NCBI GenBank assembly: GCA_036262055.1
Contig: DATAJP010000002.1
Coordinates: 764,177 to 828,176, forward strand
Reading direction: 5' to 3'
From: Ignavibacteria bacterium
Lineage (GTDB): Bacteria > Bacteroidota > Ignavibacteria > Tepidaquicellales > Tepidaquicellaceae
Length of the DNA: 64,000 nucleotides
Part shown: positions 52,726 to 62,000 of the stretch, piece after piece
How positions within the stretch are numbered: the stretch's first letter is position 1
Layout of the letters: each line of letters starts with the position of its first letter
Made by a program: the position numbers and the translations under genes
Notes under the pieces: model-generated
The model's database searches: none
The model's input: the letters and a program-made list of their open reading frames with translations, nothing else
What the model was told of the DNA's origin: nothing

Positions 52726-54510
52726 ATGAGAAAAATTACATATATAATTGCTTTATTTGTGTTAATATGCGGAACTACACAGGCGCAGACATCTTATGGC
52801 GAGATGGATATCACAACCAAACTGAAAGAAAAGTTTTATGACAAAGATGGAAATTTGTTGACAGGAAAAGGAGTGGTGGTTGCAGATATGGATTCGGGTA
52901 TTGATGTATTTCATCCTTATTTCTTTTTTGCCGATGGCGGTGAGTTCGACTGGATTGATGTTGATGGAAATAAAAAATTTACTCCGTGGGTTGATGCAGT
53001 TGATTTAAATAAAAACGGTCAGGCAGATGCAAATGAAAAGATTGGTGTTTTGTTTATTGCTGACGGAACATATGGATTGCTCGGAGCTAAGTCACCGAGC
53101 TATCAGGCAGACTGGGATTTTTTATATGTAGATGCTAACAATGATAAGAACAGAAACTATGGCTTGAAAGAGGGATTCACAGAGCAAGACCCGACTTATG
53201 GTGAGCAGCTTTTAATAACAATCGATGCAGATAAAAATAATACGTTATCCATAGGTGAAAAGATTGTAGCGCTAAAGACTTCCAAAGTTCGTTCAGTCCG
53301 TGAGAAAAACGGAACAGTGCGAAGACGCGGAGTTGATTTGATTCATACCGAACCCGATACAATTCAACACGGGACCGGAGTTATGGGATTGGTTCTCGGC
53401 GGACATTATGGTGTCCAGAGAATTCACGGGATTGCTCCCGATGCAGAACTCGTAATGGCGAACATTGATTATAAATATACACCTCCTTATGTTACGGAAT
53501 TTCCCGAGTATCTCGAGTTCATCAAAGGAGAAAATCCGAACATATTATTAATAGAAGACGGTGAGTGGCAATGGCAGTTTATGGACGGCTCAACCGAAGA
53601 AGAATTGATGATGGATGAAATGGCGCGAAACGGAATAACGGTAATCGGCGGCGGCGGAAACCTTGCAGGCGCAAAAGAACTAATGAAGGATACGCTTTCA
53701 GCAGGAGAATCAGAAACTTATGAAATTTCAGCCCCGAGAAAATCAGAAGGAAAAATTAACGACGGAATATTTACTTCATTTTTATGGACTGAACCTTCAA
53801 ATAAAATTTCTTTTGTGATTGAAACTCCGGAGAAAATGAAGACACAGGTTATCTCAGACGGTTCGGGATTTTTTACATTAGGGAAATATAATATTTTTTA
53901 TTCGAGAGATGTTTCTTCGAGAAACACGGTGATGATGCGGTTCGGTTTTTCAGAGAAAGATTCGGGAAACGTCGGCGGCGACTGGAACATAACCGCAACA
54001 TCTCAGCAAAATGTTGTGCTGTGGGGATTCACGGGCGACGTTTCACAGTCATGGTCGGGAACAACCCACTGGAAATCTCACGTCACTGATGAAGGAACGG
54101 TTACATTTCCCTGCACAGGTGACAGTGTGATTGCAGTTGCGGCATATACAGTGAACTATCCTTTTTATCCGCAGGATGTTATTGGTGACTTGTGTTATTA
54201 TGGCGGACGCGGTTATAATATAACGGGAAAGATGGGCGAAGACATAACCGCTCCGGGTCATACGACATTCTCAACTGCTCCCGATTTTGCAACGCAGATT
54301 TTCAGCGGAACGAGCTCTGCTGCTCCGCATGTTGTAGGCGCAGCTGTGCTTATGCTTCAATATGACCCTACATTGACACACTCGCAGATAAGACAGATGC
54401 TTCTTTCGTCGGCATCAAGCGATAAGTTTACGGGAACAGTTCCGAACTCAGACTGGGGCTACGGCAAGCTCAACATCGAAGCCGCAATCAGAAAAGCGAT
54501 GGGAAAATAA
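52726..54510 (+). CDS. Secreted S8 subtilisin-like serine protease
   Basis: 594 residues with a signal peptide (about 1-20, GTTQAQ). The triad is D56 in VADMDSGID, H215 in IQHGTGVMG and S530 in FSGTSSAAPH. Between D and H is an unusually long insertion of about 155 residues (about 62-208) rich in Asp/Asn (DVDGNKKFTPW, DLNKNGQADANE, YVDANNDKNRNYG), which suggests calcium-binding or EF-hand-like loops. There is no T9SS sorting domain, so the enzyme is likely periplasmic or released by another route. A strong terminator follows at 54597. Confidence 0.92.
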   Translation: MRKITYIIALFVLICGTTQAQTSYGEMDITTKLKEKFYDKDGNLLTGKGVVVADMDSGIDVFHPYFFFADGGEFDWIDVDGNKKFTPWVDAVDLNKNGQADANEKIGVLFIADGTYGLLGAKSPSYQADWDFLYVDANNDKNRNYGLKEGFTEQDPTYGEQLLITIDADKNNTLSIGEKIVALKTSKVRSVREKNGTVRRRGVDLIHTEPDTIQHGTGVMGLVLGGHYGVQRIHGIAPDAELVMANIDYKYTPPYVTEFPEYLEFIKGENPNILLIEDGEWQWQFMDGSTEEELMMDEMARNGITVIGGGGNLAGAKELMKDTLSAGESETYEISAPRKSEGKINDGIFTSFLWTEPSNKISFVIETPEKMKTQVISDGSGFFTLGKYNIFYSRDVSSRNTVMMRFGFSEKDSGNVGGDWNITATSQQNVVLWGFTGDVSQSWSGTTHWKSHVTDEGTVTFPCTGDSVIAVAAYTVNYPFYPQDVIGDLCYYGGRGYNITGKMGEDITAPGHTTFSTAPDFATQIFSGTSSAAPHVVGAAVLMLQYDPTLTHSQIRQMLLSSASSDKFTGTVPNSDWGYGKLNIEAAIRKAMGK

Positions 54511-54520
54511 ATTAGAAAAA

Positions 54521-54550
54521 GAAGTCATTCCCGCGAAGGCGGGAATCCCA
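54521..54550 (+). repeat. R2 palindromic repeat, copy 3
   Basis: GAAGTCATTCCCGCG followed by the complementary CGGGAATCCCA arm, 11 bases after the subtilase stop codon. Confidence 0.85.
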
Positions 54551-54596
54551 GTCTAAATTTTTTTCTTTCAATTCCTGTTAGAAATCAAAACTTAAT

Positions 54597-54632
54597 AAAA
54601 AAATGTCAATCAAACGATTGACATTTTTTTTT
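54597..54632 (+). terminator. Intrinsic terminator of the subtilase gene
   Basis: Perfect 15-bp arms (54597-54611, ending GTCAATC, with 54616-54630) and an AAAC loop; the right arm runs into a tract of nine T residues. Confidence 0.92.
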
Positions 54633-54717
54633 AGAATGACTATTTTTGTTAATCTTTAAACCATATACTAAATAATGTTTCAAAGTCTTAAATAACTAGA
54701 CTCGTCGTAAACAATAG

Positions 54718-54846
54718 ATGATAAAATTAAGAACACATATCGCAGCATATGATATATGCTTTATGGGACAAGCCATCGAATCTCCGGTGGTGGGAAATCC
54801 GTGGTTTAAAGAAACCTCACATTACTTCCGAATGCTAAAGACGTAA
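54718..54846 (+). CDS. Putative 42-residue leader peptide of the ABC exporter unit
   Basis: ATG at 54718 to TAA at 54844, encoding 42 residues from MIKLRTHIAAYDIC to HYFRMLKT. There is no Shine-Dalgarno sequence, which is normal here. The ORF spans the hairpins that compete with the terminator at 54875. Leader peptides control BmrC/BmrD exporters in Bacillus by ribosome stalling, and the downstream genes are of that type. The ORF could still be a chance product; its sequence matches nothing I know. Confidence 0.45.
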   Translation: MIKLRTHIAAYDICFMGQAIESPVVGNPWFKETSHYFRMLKT

Positions 54847-54911
54847 AAGCAATCAAATAAAAGAGTTTTCAAGAAACCGCGGATACCAAAAGTGTTCGCG
54901 GTTTTTTTTTG
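54744..54911 (+). promoter_or_regulatory. Candidate transcription attenuator / riboswitch-like leader
   Basis: Elements in order: hairpin AGCATAT-GAT-ATATGCT (54744-54760); stem CCATCG/CGGTGG (54773-54790); hairpin GGTTT-AAAG-AAACC (54803-54816); terminator (54875-54911). The segment 54797-54807 (ATCCGTGGTTT) can form 11 pairs with 54874-54884, the left arm of the terminator. That pairing excludes both the terminator and the 54803 hairpin. This is the antiterminator logic of attenuators and riboswitches. It ends 161 bases before the exporter ATG. Confidence 0.6.
54875..54911 (+). terminator. Terminator arm of the exporter leader
   Basis: AACCGCGGATAC (54875-54886) pairs with 54892-54903 over 12 positions, including two G-U pairs, loop CAAAA, then a T tract of ten from 54902. 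It lies before the exporter genes, not after a coding gene. Confidence 0.88.
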
Positions 54912-54948
54912 CAGTAATACGTTTTTATAATGAATAGCAATTTTGTTG

Positions 54949-55000
54949 GGTACGACAGGCATTCTTGCCTGTCGGGACAGACAGGAATGTCTGTCCTACC
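54949..55000 (-). repeat. R1 double-hairpin repeat, copy 4
   Basis: Opposite orientation to the other copies: GACAGGCATTCTTGCCTGTC and then GACAGACAGGAATGTCTGTC. It lies in the 5' untranslated region of the exporter genes. Confidence 0.88.
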
Positions 55001-55057
55001 AAATTTTTCTAATTAAATAATTTTATTCTTTGAATTTGATTGCAGCTCAATCAGTTC

Positions 55058-55062
55058 GGAGG
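55058..55062 (+). promoter_or_regulatory. Shine-Dalgarno sequence (GGAGG) of ABC exporter gene 1
   Basis: GGAGG 10 bases before the ATG at 55073. Most genes in the window lack such a site; this one fixes the start of the exporter subunit at 55073 rather than the TTG at 55040. Confidence 0.8.
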
Positions 55063-55072
55063 TTTAAATCAT

Positions 55073-56968
55073 ATGAATAATCTAAAAAAACTTTTCAGGA
55101 TTTTAGATAAGTGGAAATACTATTATGTAATAGCAGGTATTTTTCTTATCTGTGCAATGACGGTGAGAATGCTTGAGCCGAAAGTTCTGCAGATAACGGT
55201 TGATAAAATCGTTGCATATACTCAGGACACTTCGGTGAAGCAAATGGAAAACAACGATGCAATCGCTCAGGAATTTTATAGCTGGCTGCCTGAGCTGAAC
55301 AACGATAACGTCGGAACAGTTCTGATTTATCTCGGAGCAATGTTTCTTGTTATTTCACTGTTCAGAGGTTTGTTTTCGGTATCCGCAAGCTCGCTTTCGA
55401 CTTACTCGACCGAGAAGGCGATAAAGAAGCTCCGCGACAGGCTGTTCTCCCACCTGCAGGCGGTTCCGCTCGCGTACCACTCGAAGACACCGACGGGCGA
55501 GCTGATTCAGCGATGCACGGGAGACGTTGAGACGATTAGAAAATTTTCGACTCATCAGGTGATTGAAACTTTGAGGATGACTGCAATTTTCTTCGGAGCG
55601 TTTACGATGATGTTGACGATTGATGTTACTTATGCGTTCATAACAATCTCTCTTGTTCCGGTAATTTTAATCGGATGTATTTTCTTTTATAAGAAAGAAA
55701 GTGAGATATGGACAAAGCATGAAGCTGAACAGGATAAGCTTTCGATTATGGTTCAGGAAAATTTGTCGGGCATCAGAGTTGTAAAAGCATTTGCGAAGGA
55801 AGATTACGAGATAAAAAAGTTCACGGCGCAAAATGAAGTTAAACGCGCATGGGGATTGAAGCTGTTGAAGCTTCATGCTTATTTCTGGCCGTTCTCTGAT
55901 TTCATTGTTTATACTCAGATGGCAATTGCATTGCTTGCAGGCGGATATTTTGTATTGAACAACCAGATAACAGTCGGAGAATATGTTGCATTTTATTCTT
56001 ATGCGACTTTCGTTATCTGGCCTTTGAGAAGAATTGGACAAATCGTGAGTGAGATGGGTATGACAACGGTTGCGATCAACAGAATTTTTTCGATACTCGA
56101 TACTGAGACCGAGGATTACTCAGGTTCAGAGCATGAAAAAACAAAGCTTGAAGGAGAGATTGAATTTAAAAACGTTACGTTCAAGTATGATGATGAGCAT
56201 GACCAGCATATTTTAAATGATGTCAGCTTTAAGATTAAGCCGGGCGAAAAAATTGCTCTGCTTGGTCCGACAGGAGCAGGAAAATCGACAATCATTTCTT
56301 TGCTGATGAGATTTTTTGAACCGCAAAAAGGTGAAATCCTCCTTGACGGCAAGAAACTGAACTCGTTCTCAAAAGAATTTTTGAGAAGTCATATCGGTGT
56401 AGTTCTGCAAAAATCTTTTTTGTTTTCAACAACTATAAAAGATAATATTGCTTACGGAAATCAGAACTCTCACATAGATGAGGTTATTGATGCGGCAAAA
56501 GCGGCGCAGATACACGATATAATCACTGAGGTGTTTCCGCATTCTTATGAAACGATTGTCGGTGAGAAAGGTGTGACACTTTCGGGCGGACAAAAGCAAA
56601 GGGTTTCCATTGCAAGAACGTTGTTGATGAATCCCGATATTCTTGTTCTCGATGACTCGACTTCTGCGGTTGATACAGAAACTGAATTTGAGATTCAGAA
56701 AGCATTGAGAACTCTTGCAAAAGGAAAAACAACTTTTGTAATTGCTCACAGAATTGCTTCGGTTCAGGATTGCGACAGAATTATAGTTCTTGATAAGGGA
56801 AAAATTGTTGAGTCAGGAACTCACAATGATTTGATTAAGAACGAAGGATTTTATAAAAAGATTTATGACATACAGGTATCGATTGAAGAAGAAATTGAAA
56901 AAGAAACACAGGAACTTGAACCGAATAAAGATGAAAAAGATAAATCATTAACTTCTTTATTAAACTAA
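55073..56968 (+). CDS. ABC exporter half-transporter 1 (BmrC/YheI-like, degenerate Walker B)
   Basis: 631 residues from the ATG at 55073, chosen over the TTG at 55040 because a GGAGG precedes it and the protein then starts MNNLKKLFRILDKWKYYYV. Six membrane helices precede a nucleotide-binding domain with Walker A GPTGAGKST, signature LSGGQKQR and Walker B ILVLDDSTSAVD, where the catalytic Glu is Asp. With its partner this makes a heterodimeric exporter with one degenerate ATP site, like BmrC/BmrD or TM287/288. The substrate could be a drug or lipid. The downstream partner starts 30 bases later. Confidence 0.92.
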   Translation: MNNLKKLFRILDKWKYYYVIAGIFLICAMTVRMLEPKVLQITVDKIVAYTQDTSVKQMENNDAIAQEFYSWLPELNNDNVGTVLIYLGAMFLVISLFRGLFSVSASSLSTYSTEKAIKKLRDRLFSHLQAVPLAYHSKTPTGELIQRCTGDVETIRKFSTHQVIETLRMTAIFFGAFTMMLTIDVTYAFITISLVPVILIGCIFFYKKESEIWTKHEAEQDKLSIMVQENLSGIRVVKAFAKEDYEIKKFTAQNEVKRAWGLKLLKLHAYFWPFSDFIVYTQMAIALLAGGYFVLNNQITVGEYVAFYSYATFVIWPLRRIGQIVSEMGMTTVAINRIFSILDTETEDYSGSEHEKTKLEGEIEFKNVTFKYDDEHDQHILNDVSFKIKPGEKIALLGPTGAGKSTIISLLMRFFEPQKGEILLDGKKLNSFSKEFLRSHIGVVLQKSFLFSTTIKDNIAYGNQNSHIDEVIDAAKAAQIHDIITEVFPHSYETIVGEKGVTLSGGQKQRVSIARTLLMNPDILVLDDSTSAVDTETEFEIQKALRTLAKGKTTFVIAHRIASVQDCDRIIVLDKGKIVESGTHNDLIKNEGFYKKIYDIQVSIEEEIEKETQELEPNKDEKDKSLTSLLN

Positions 56969-56998
56969 TATTTCTGATAAAGAAAAAATTTTAAAATT

Positions 56999-58825
56999 AT
57001 GACAAACTTAAGAGAAGAACATTTTCAGGCGAAAGGGTCAATCTTTCCTTTCTTAAAAAGATTGTTCTCTTACACCAGAAAATATAAAAAATTTCTGACG
57101 TTGTTTATAGTTTTTGTTCTCACGACCGCGGCAGCCGAAGCGCTGCTGCCGGTTGTCTGGATGAATCTGATAGATAATGCGATAGTTCCGCTTGTAACAC
57201 AGCAGACAAACGATTATTCTCCTTTATGGAAATACGTATGGATTTATTTCGCACTCGGATGTTTTGTTGCATGCAGTGTTTATGTTTTTATTTTTTGCGC
57301 AGGAAGAATACAGGAGTTTGTTATGTTCGACATTCGGCAGGATTTGTTTAAAAAACTTCAGCAGCTATCGTTTTCCTTTTATGATACTTCTGCTGTCGGC
57401 TGGCTGATGTCACGAATTACTTCGGACTCGCATAAAGTAACGGAGCTTATTTCATGGAACTTCATTGAAGCAGTTTGGGGATTCGGCATGATTGTATTCT
57501 GTTCGATTGTGATGTTCATTTACAACTGGAAGCTTGCGTTGATTGTAATTGCAGTTATTCCTGTTTTGTTCTTGCTTTCGGGAAGAATAAGAAAATTAAT
57601 TCTGAAATATTCCCGTGAGTCAAGAAAGTATAATTCGGAAATTACTGCAAGCTTTAACGAAAACATTAACGGGATAGAAGTCAATAAATCGATGGTTCAG
57701 GAAGACCGCGCGAGCGGAAAATTTGAAACACTGAGCGAAAAAATGCGTTTATCTTCATTTAGGTCCGAGTATTACACGGCGCTTTATACTCCGCTCATCA
57801 TTTTCGGCGGTTCTATAGGTGCAGCAATTGTGATTTATGTTGGCGGTCAGATGACTATTGGTCTGCCTCCTGAAATCACGCTTGGAACACTTGCAGCATT
57901 TTTCGGATATGCGACTTTGATTTTCGAGCCGGTACTTGACATATCGAGATTCTATGCACATGCGCAGGGATGTATGTCAGCAGGTGAAAGAATTTTTTCA
58001 CTTGTTGATATGGACGTGAAAGTAAAAGACCTTGATAAATCTGACAGCTTTGAAAGAATCAGGGGTGAAATCGAATTTGAAAACGTTTCGTTCAGCTATG
58101 AAGAAGACAAGCCGGTTATTGCTGATATGAATTTAAAAATCAAAGCGGGACAATCGATTGCACTTGTTGGTGAAACGGGTGGCGGTAAATCGACAATCAT
58201 AAATCTTATCTCGAGATTTTATGAACCTGTCGGCGGGAAAGTAAAAATTGATGGTCAGGATTATATGAATAAGACGATTCAGTCTCTCAGAAGCCAGCTT
58301 GGTATTGTTTTGCAAACTCCGCATTTGTTTTCGGGGACAATCCGTGAGAATATACGCTATGGCAATGAAAATGCGACTGACCAGGATATAATAGATGCAC
58401 TTAAATTTATCGGAATAGATGAATATATTGAGAGACTTGACGAAGAGGTCGGCGAAGGCGGCGAAAAGCTTTCAATGGGGGAAAAGCAATTAATATCTTT
58501 CGCAAGAGCGGTACTTGCTAACCCTGCAATTTTCATTATGGATGAAGCAACTTCTTCGATTGATACACTGACCGAAGCCAAAATCCAGCAGGGAATTAAC
58601 GAGATAATTCGCGGAAGAACTTCCGTTATAATTGCACACCGTCTTTCTACCATTAAGAATTGTGACAGAATTATGGTTGTCCGCAAAGGAAAAATTATCG
58701 AAGACGGAAGCCACCGTGAGCTTATGATTAAGAAAGGACAGTATTACTCGCTTTACACAAGACAGCTTCGCGAGCAAAGAGAAAAAGAAATGCTCGACAA
58801 TGAGCAGTTAGTGATGAGTAATTAA
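56999..58825 (+). CDS. ABC exporter half-transporter 2 (BmrD/YheH-like, catalytic Walker B)
   Basis: 608 residues: six membrane helices, then an ATP-binding domain with Walker A GETGGGKST, a divergent signature LSMGEKQL and a normal Walker B IFIMDEATSSID with catalytic Glu. Its Walker sites pair with the LSGGQ signature of subunit 1 to form the active ATP site; the other site is degenerate. The pattern is the reciprocal of subunit 1. The start MTNLREEHFQAKGSIFPFLKRLFSYTRKYKK is usual for this family. Confidence 0.92.
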   Translation: MTNLREEHFQAKGSIFPFLKRLFSYTRKYKKFLTLFIVFVLTTAAAEALLPVVWMNLIDNAIVPLVTQQTNDYSPLWKYVWIYFALGCFVACSVYVFIFCAGRIQEFVMFDIRQDLFKKLQQLSFSFYDTSAVGWLMSRITSDSHKVTELISWNFIEAVWGFGMIVFCSIVMFIYNWKLALIVIAVIPVLFLLSGRIRKLILKYSRESRKYNSEITASFNENINGIEVNKSMVQEDRASGKFETLSEKMRLSSFRSEYYTALYTPLIIFGGSIGAAIVIYVGGQMTIGLPPEITLGTLAAFFGYATLIFEPVLDISRFYAHAQGCMSAGERIFSLVDMDVKVKDLDKSDSFERIRGEIEFENVSFSYEEDKPVIADMNLKIKAGQSIALVGETGGGKSTIINLISRFYEPVGGKVKIDGQDYMNKTIQSLRSQLGIVLQTPHLFSGTIRENIRYGNENATDQDIIDALKFIGIDEYIERLDEEVGEGGEKLSMGEKQLISFARAVLANPAIFIMDEATSSIDTLTEAKIQQGINEIIRGRTSVIIAHRLSTIKNCDRIMVVRKGKIIEDGSHRELMIKKGQYYSLYTRQLREQREKEMLDNEQLVMSN

Positions 58826-58828
58826 CAA

Positions 58829-58866
58829 TGTACAATGTGCAATTAGTAATGTGTAATGAATAATGT
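58829..58866 (+). repeat. R3 low-complexity intergenic repeat
   Basis: AACAATGTACAATGTGCAAT and following AT-rich units, similar to those at 32815 and 63561. It lies 3 bases after the exporter stop. Confidence 0.5.
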
Positions 58867-58875
58867 TGTGAAATA

Positions 58876-58969
58876 ATAAAATCCCCTCTTGAGAGGGGTG
58901 GCTCCAACGAAGTTGGAGACGGGGTGTGTTCTCGGAAGGGGATTCCCGCTTTCGCGGGAATGACTTCCA
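58876..58969. repeat. Composite repeat: CCCCTCTTGAGAGGGG hairpin plus R2 copy 4
   Basis: CCCCTCTTGAGAGGGG is a palindrome, followed by CTCCAACGAAGTTGGAG (a second palindrome), the ACGGGGTGTGTT linker and then an R2 unit (58939-58969, GGGATTCCCGC..GCGGGAATGACTTCCA). This block fills most of the 198-bp gap before the tricorn gene. Confidence 0.8.
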
Positions 58970-59023
58970 TTTGAAGAAATGTTAAAAAATTAAAAATATA
59001 AAAAACCAAACTCTAATAATGTA

Positions 59024-62000
59024 ATGGCAAATTCAAAAGGGTATTTCAGATTTCCTACGGTTAACAAAAACAAGATTGCATTTGTAGCTGATGATGACTT
59101 ATGGCTGTTAGAAGATGAAAAATCAATTCCGAGAAGATTAACATCTAATCTTAGCAATGTTGCGCATCCGAAATTTTCACAAGATGGAAAGTGGATTGCA
59201 TTCACTGCCAAGGAAGAAGGGCAGATGGAAGTTTATCTCGTTAGCGCTGAAGGCGGAGAGATTGAAAGATTAACATATCTTGGCGGCAATACAGCAACAG
59301 TGAAATGGAGAGGTGATGAAATAATTTTCAGAACCGATGCGCAGTCTCCTCACGGCGGTTATTATTTTTTGTATTCGTTAAACGTTAAGACGAAAGCTTT
59401 AACTAAATTAATTAAATATGGAGTTGCAACCGACATAAGTTTTGGAAACGGGTTTACAGTTCTCGGCAGAAATACTCTCGATCCTGCAAGATGGAAGAGA
59501 TACCGCGGCGGAACAGCAGGCGAACTATGGATTGACAAAAACAATCGCGGCAACTACGAAAAATTTTTGGATTTGAAAGGAAACTTTGCTTGTCCGATGG
59601 TTGTGGGAAAGAGAATTTATTTTATTTCTGACCACGAAAGAATAGCAAATATTTATTCAGCAGATGTATCAGGCAGCGACATAAAAAAACATACACGCCA
59701 TAATTTTTTCTATGCAAGAAATGCCTTCACTGATGGAAACAGAATTGTTTATCACTGCGGCGCAGATTTGTATGAGCTGAATCTAAAAACAAACAGAAGC
59801 AGAAAGCTGAATTTTGAATACAGAAGCGCTTCTACGCAGACAATGAGAAAATTCATTGATGCCGAAAGATACTTGGAAGATTATGATATTTCAAAAGATG
59901 CAAGCAGAATGACAATCACGACACGCGGAAAAGTTTTTGCGTTCGGAAATTGGGAAGGTCCTGCAGTACAATTGCCAAATGCTAACGGATGCAGATTCCG
60001 TCTTGCAAGATGGATTGATAAGGACAATACCATTGCATTGATGAGTGATGAAACAGGTGAATACAGAGTTAATGTTTTTAATCTGAACAATCCTGAAAAA
60101 GTTACACGCTTGAACAATGTTGAGATTGGTTTTCCTTATGATATGAAAGTCTCTCCTGATGGAAATAAAATCGCTGTTATTAATCATCGCAATGAAATTT
60201 TCATTGTTGATTTGCAAAACAAATCAAAGACTGCGGTCGATAGAGACACGTTCGGCAACGTAACCGGGTTTAACTGGTCGCCTGACAGCAGATATCTTGC
60301 TTATTCGGTAAGGATTGATTTGCGAACAAAGATTATAAAAATATTTTCTGTTCCTGAAGGTAAATCATACAACGCAACTTCACCGTTGCTGAATGATTTT
60401 GAACCGTCTTTTGACCCGACAGGAAAATATATGTATCTGCTTTCAGCAAGAATCTTGAATCCGATTTATGACATGATTCATTTTGATTTGGGATTTCCGA
60501 AAGCAACAAAACCTTTCTGTGTTGTATTGCAGAGAGATAATACATCGCCGTTCAGTCCTGCTCCAAAAGGATTTGACGATGACATGCATAAAAAACCTGT
60601 TGATAATAAAGACAACAAAGACGAAAAAGCTAAACCAAAATCAAATGAAATCAGAATTGATTTCAATGGCATTGCAGACAGAATGATTCCTGTTCCGAGT
60701 GAGGAAGCAATTTATAAAAATATCGGTTCGACAAGTGATAAAATATTTTATACAAAATTTGAACCTGAAGGTGCGAGATTTTCAAACAACAATCATGGTT
60801 TGAATCCTCCTGCAGACGGTGAATTAAAATATTATGATTTAGTCGATCAGGCAGAGAAAAAACTTCTCGGCGGAGTTTCGGAATTTAAAATTTCATCTGA
60901 TAATACTGCAATAATTATCCGTGTCGGTAATAAGCTTCGAGTTTTAAAAACTGCAAGCGAAGAGCTTGAGCATATAAAAGAAAACGGAAAACCCGCACGT
61001 AAGAACGGATGGCTTGATTTATCGAGAGTCCGTGTGCAGATAAACCAGCGTGATGAATGGCGTCAGATGTTCAGAGAGGGTTGGAGACTGCAGCGTGAGT
61101 TTTATTGGGTTGAGTCAATGTCGAACATAGATTGGCAAAAAGTTTTTGATGAGTATTATCCGCTTGTTGACAGAGTTTCATCAAGAGCAGAATTCTCAGA
61201 CTTGATGTGGGAAATGCAGGGTGAGCTTGGAACTTCTCATGCTTATGAGATGGGCGGTGATTACAGACCTTGGCCTGTTTATAACATCGGCAAGCTTGGA
61301 GTTGATTATGAATATGATAAAAATACAGATGCATATAAAATCACGAATATATATTCGGGTGATACTTGGGATGACCAGGTTGTTTCTCCGTTGAAAGCTC
61401 CGGGAGTGAACGTGAAAGTTGGTGATTTGATTCGCGAAGTGAACGGGTTTAAAGTAACAAAAAATAACGAGCCGAATAAATTGTTATTGCATTATAACGG
61501 CAAGGAAGTTCGTTTGAAAGTTTCTGACGGAAGCGGACGAAACGGAAGATATGTGAATGTTAAAACCATTTCGAGCGATTTGTATTTACGTTATCGTGAT
61601 TGGGTTGCATTCAATAAGGAATACGTTCACAAACAAACAAAAGGCAAAGTCGGATATATACATATTCCCGACATGGGTGCCAATGGTTTTGCAGAGTTCC
61701 ACAGACACTTTTTGACCGAGCTTGATTACGATGGATTGGTTGTTGACGTTCGTCACAACGGCGGCGGTCACGTTTCTCAATTGCTTCTTGAGAAACTTGC
61801 ACGTAAAAGAATCGGTGCGGATGTTGCAAGATGGTTTGGAAGCTATCCTTATCCCATTGAATCAGTTAAAGGTTCTATGGTGATGTTGACGGATGAATAT
61901 GCCGGCTCCGACGGTGATATTGTTTCGCATGCGTTTAAGCTTATGGGACTTGGAAAGCTTATCGGAAAAAGAACATGGGGCGGCGTAATCGGTATCTGGC

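Larger units (their letters stand above)
54511..55072 (+). other. 562-bp intergenic region with R2, terminator, leader and R1
   Basis: From left to right it contains an R2 repeat, the subtilase terminator, about 85 bases without landmarks, a 42-codon ORF overlapping alternative hairpins and a second intrinsic terminator, an R1 double hairpin, and a Shine-Dalgarno sequence for the ABC exporter gene. It is the most structured non-coding region in the window. Confidence 0.7.

Noticed and set aside
52726-54510. T9SS sorting domain on the subtilase
   Set aside because: The protein ends at NIEAAIRKAMGK, right after the protease fold, with no NYPNPFNP-type domain.
54690-54911. 6S RNA, tmRNA, RNase P or SRP RNA in the exporter leader
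   Set aside because: None of the conserved cores (tRNA-like end with TTCGAAT, GAGGAAAGTCC, GGAAGGAAGCAGCC) is present; the structure fits an attenuator better. A divergent 6S RNA cannot be fully excluded.
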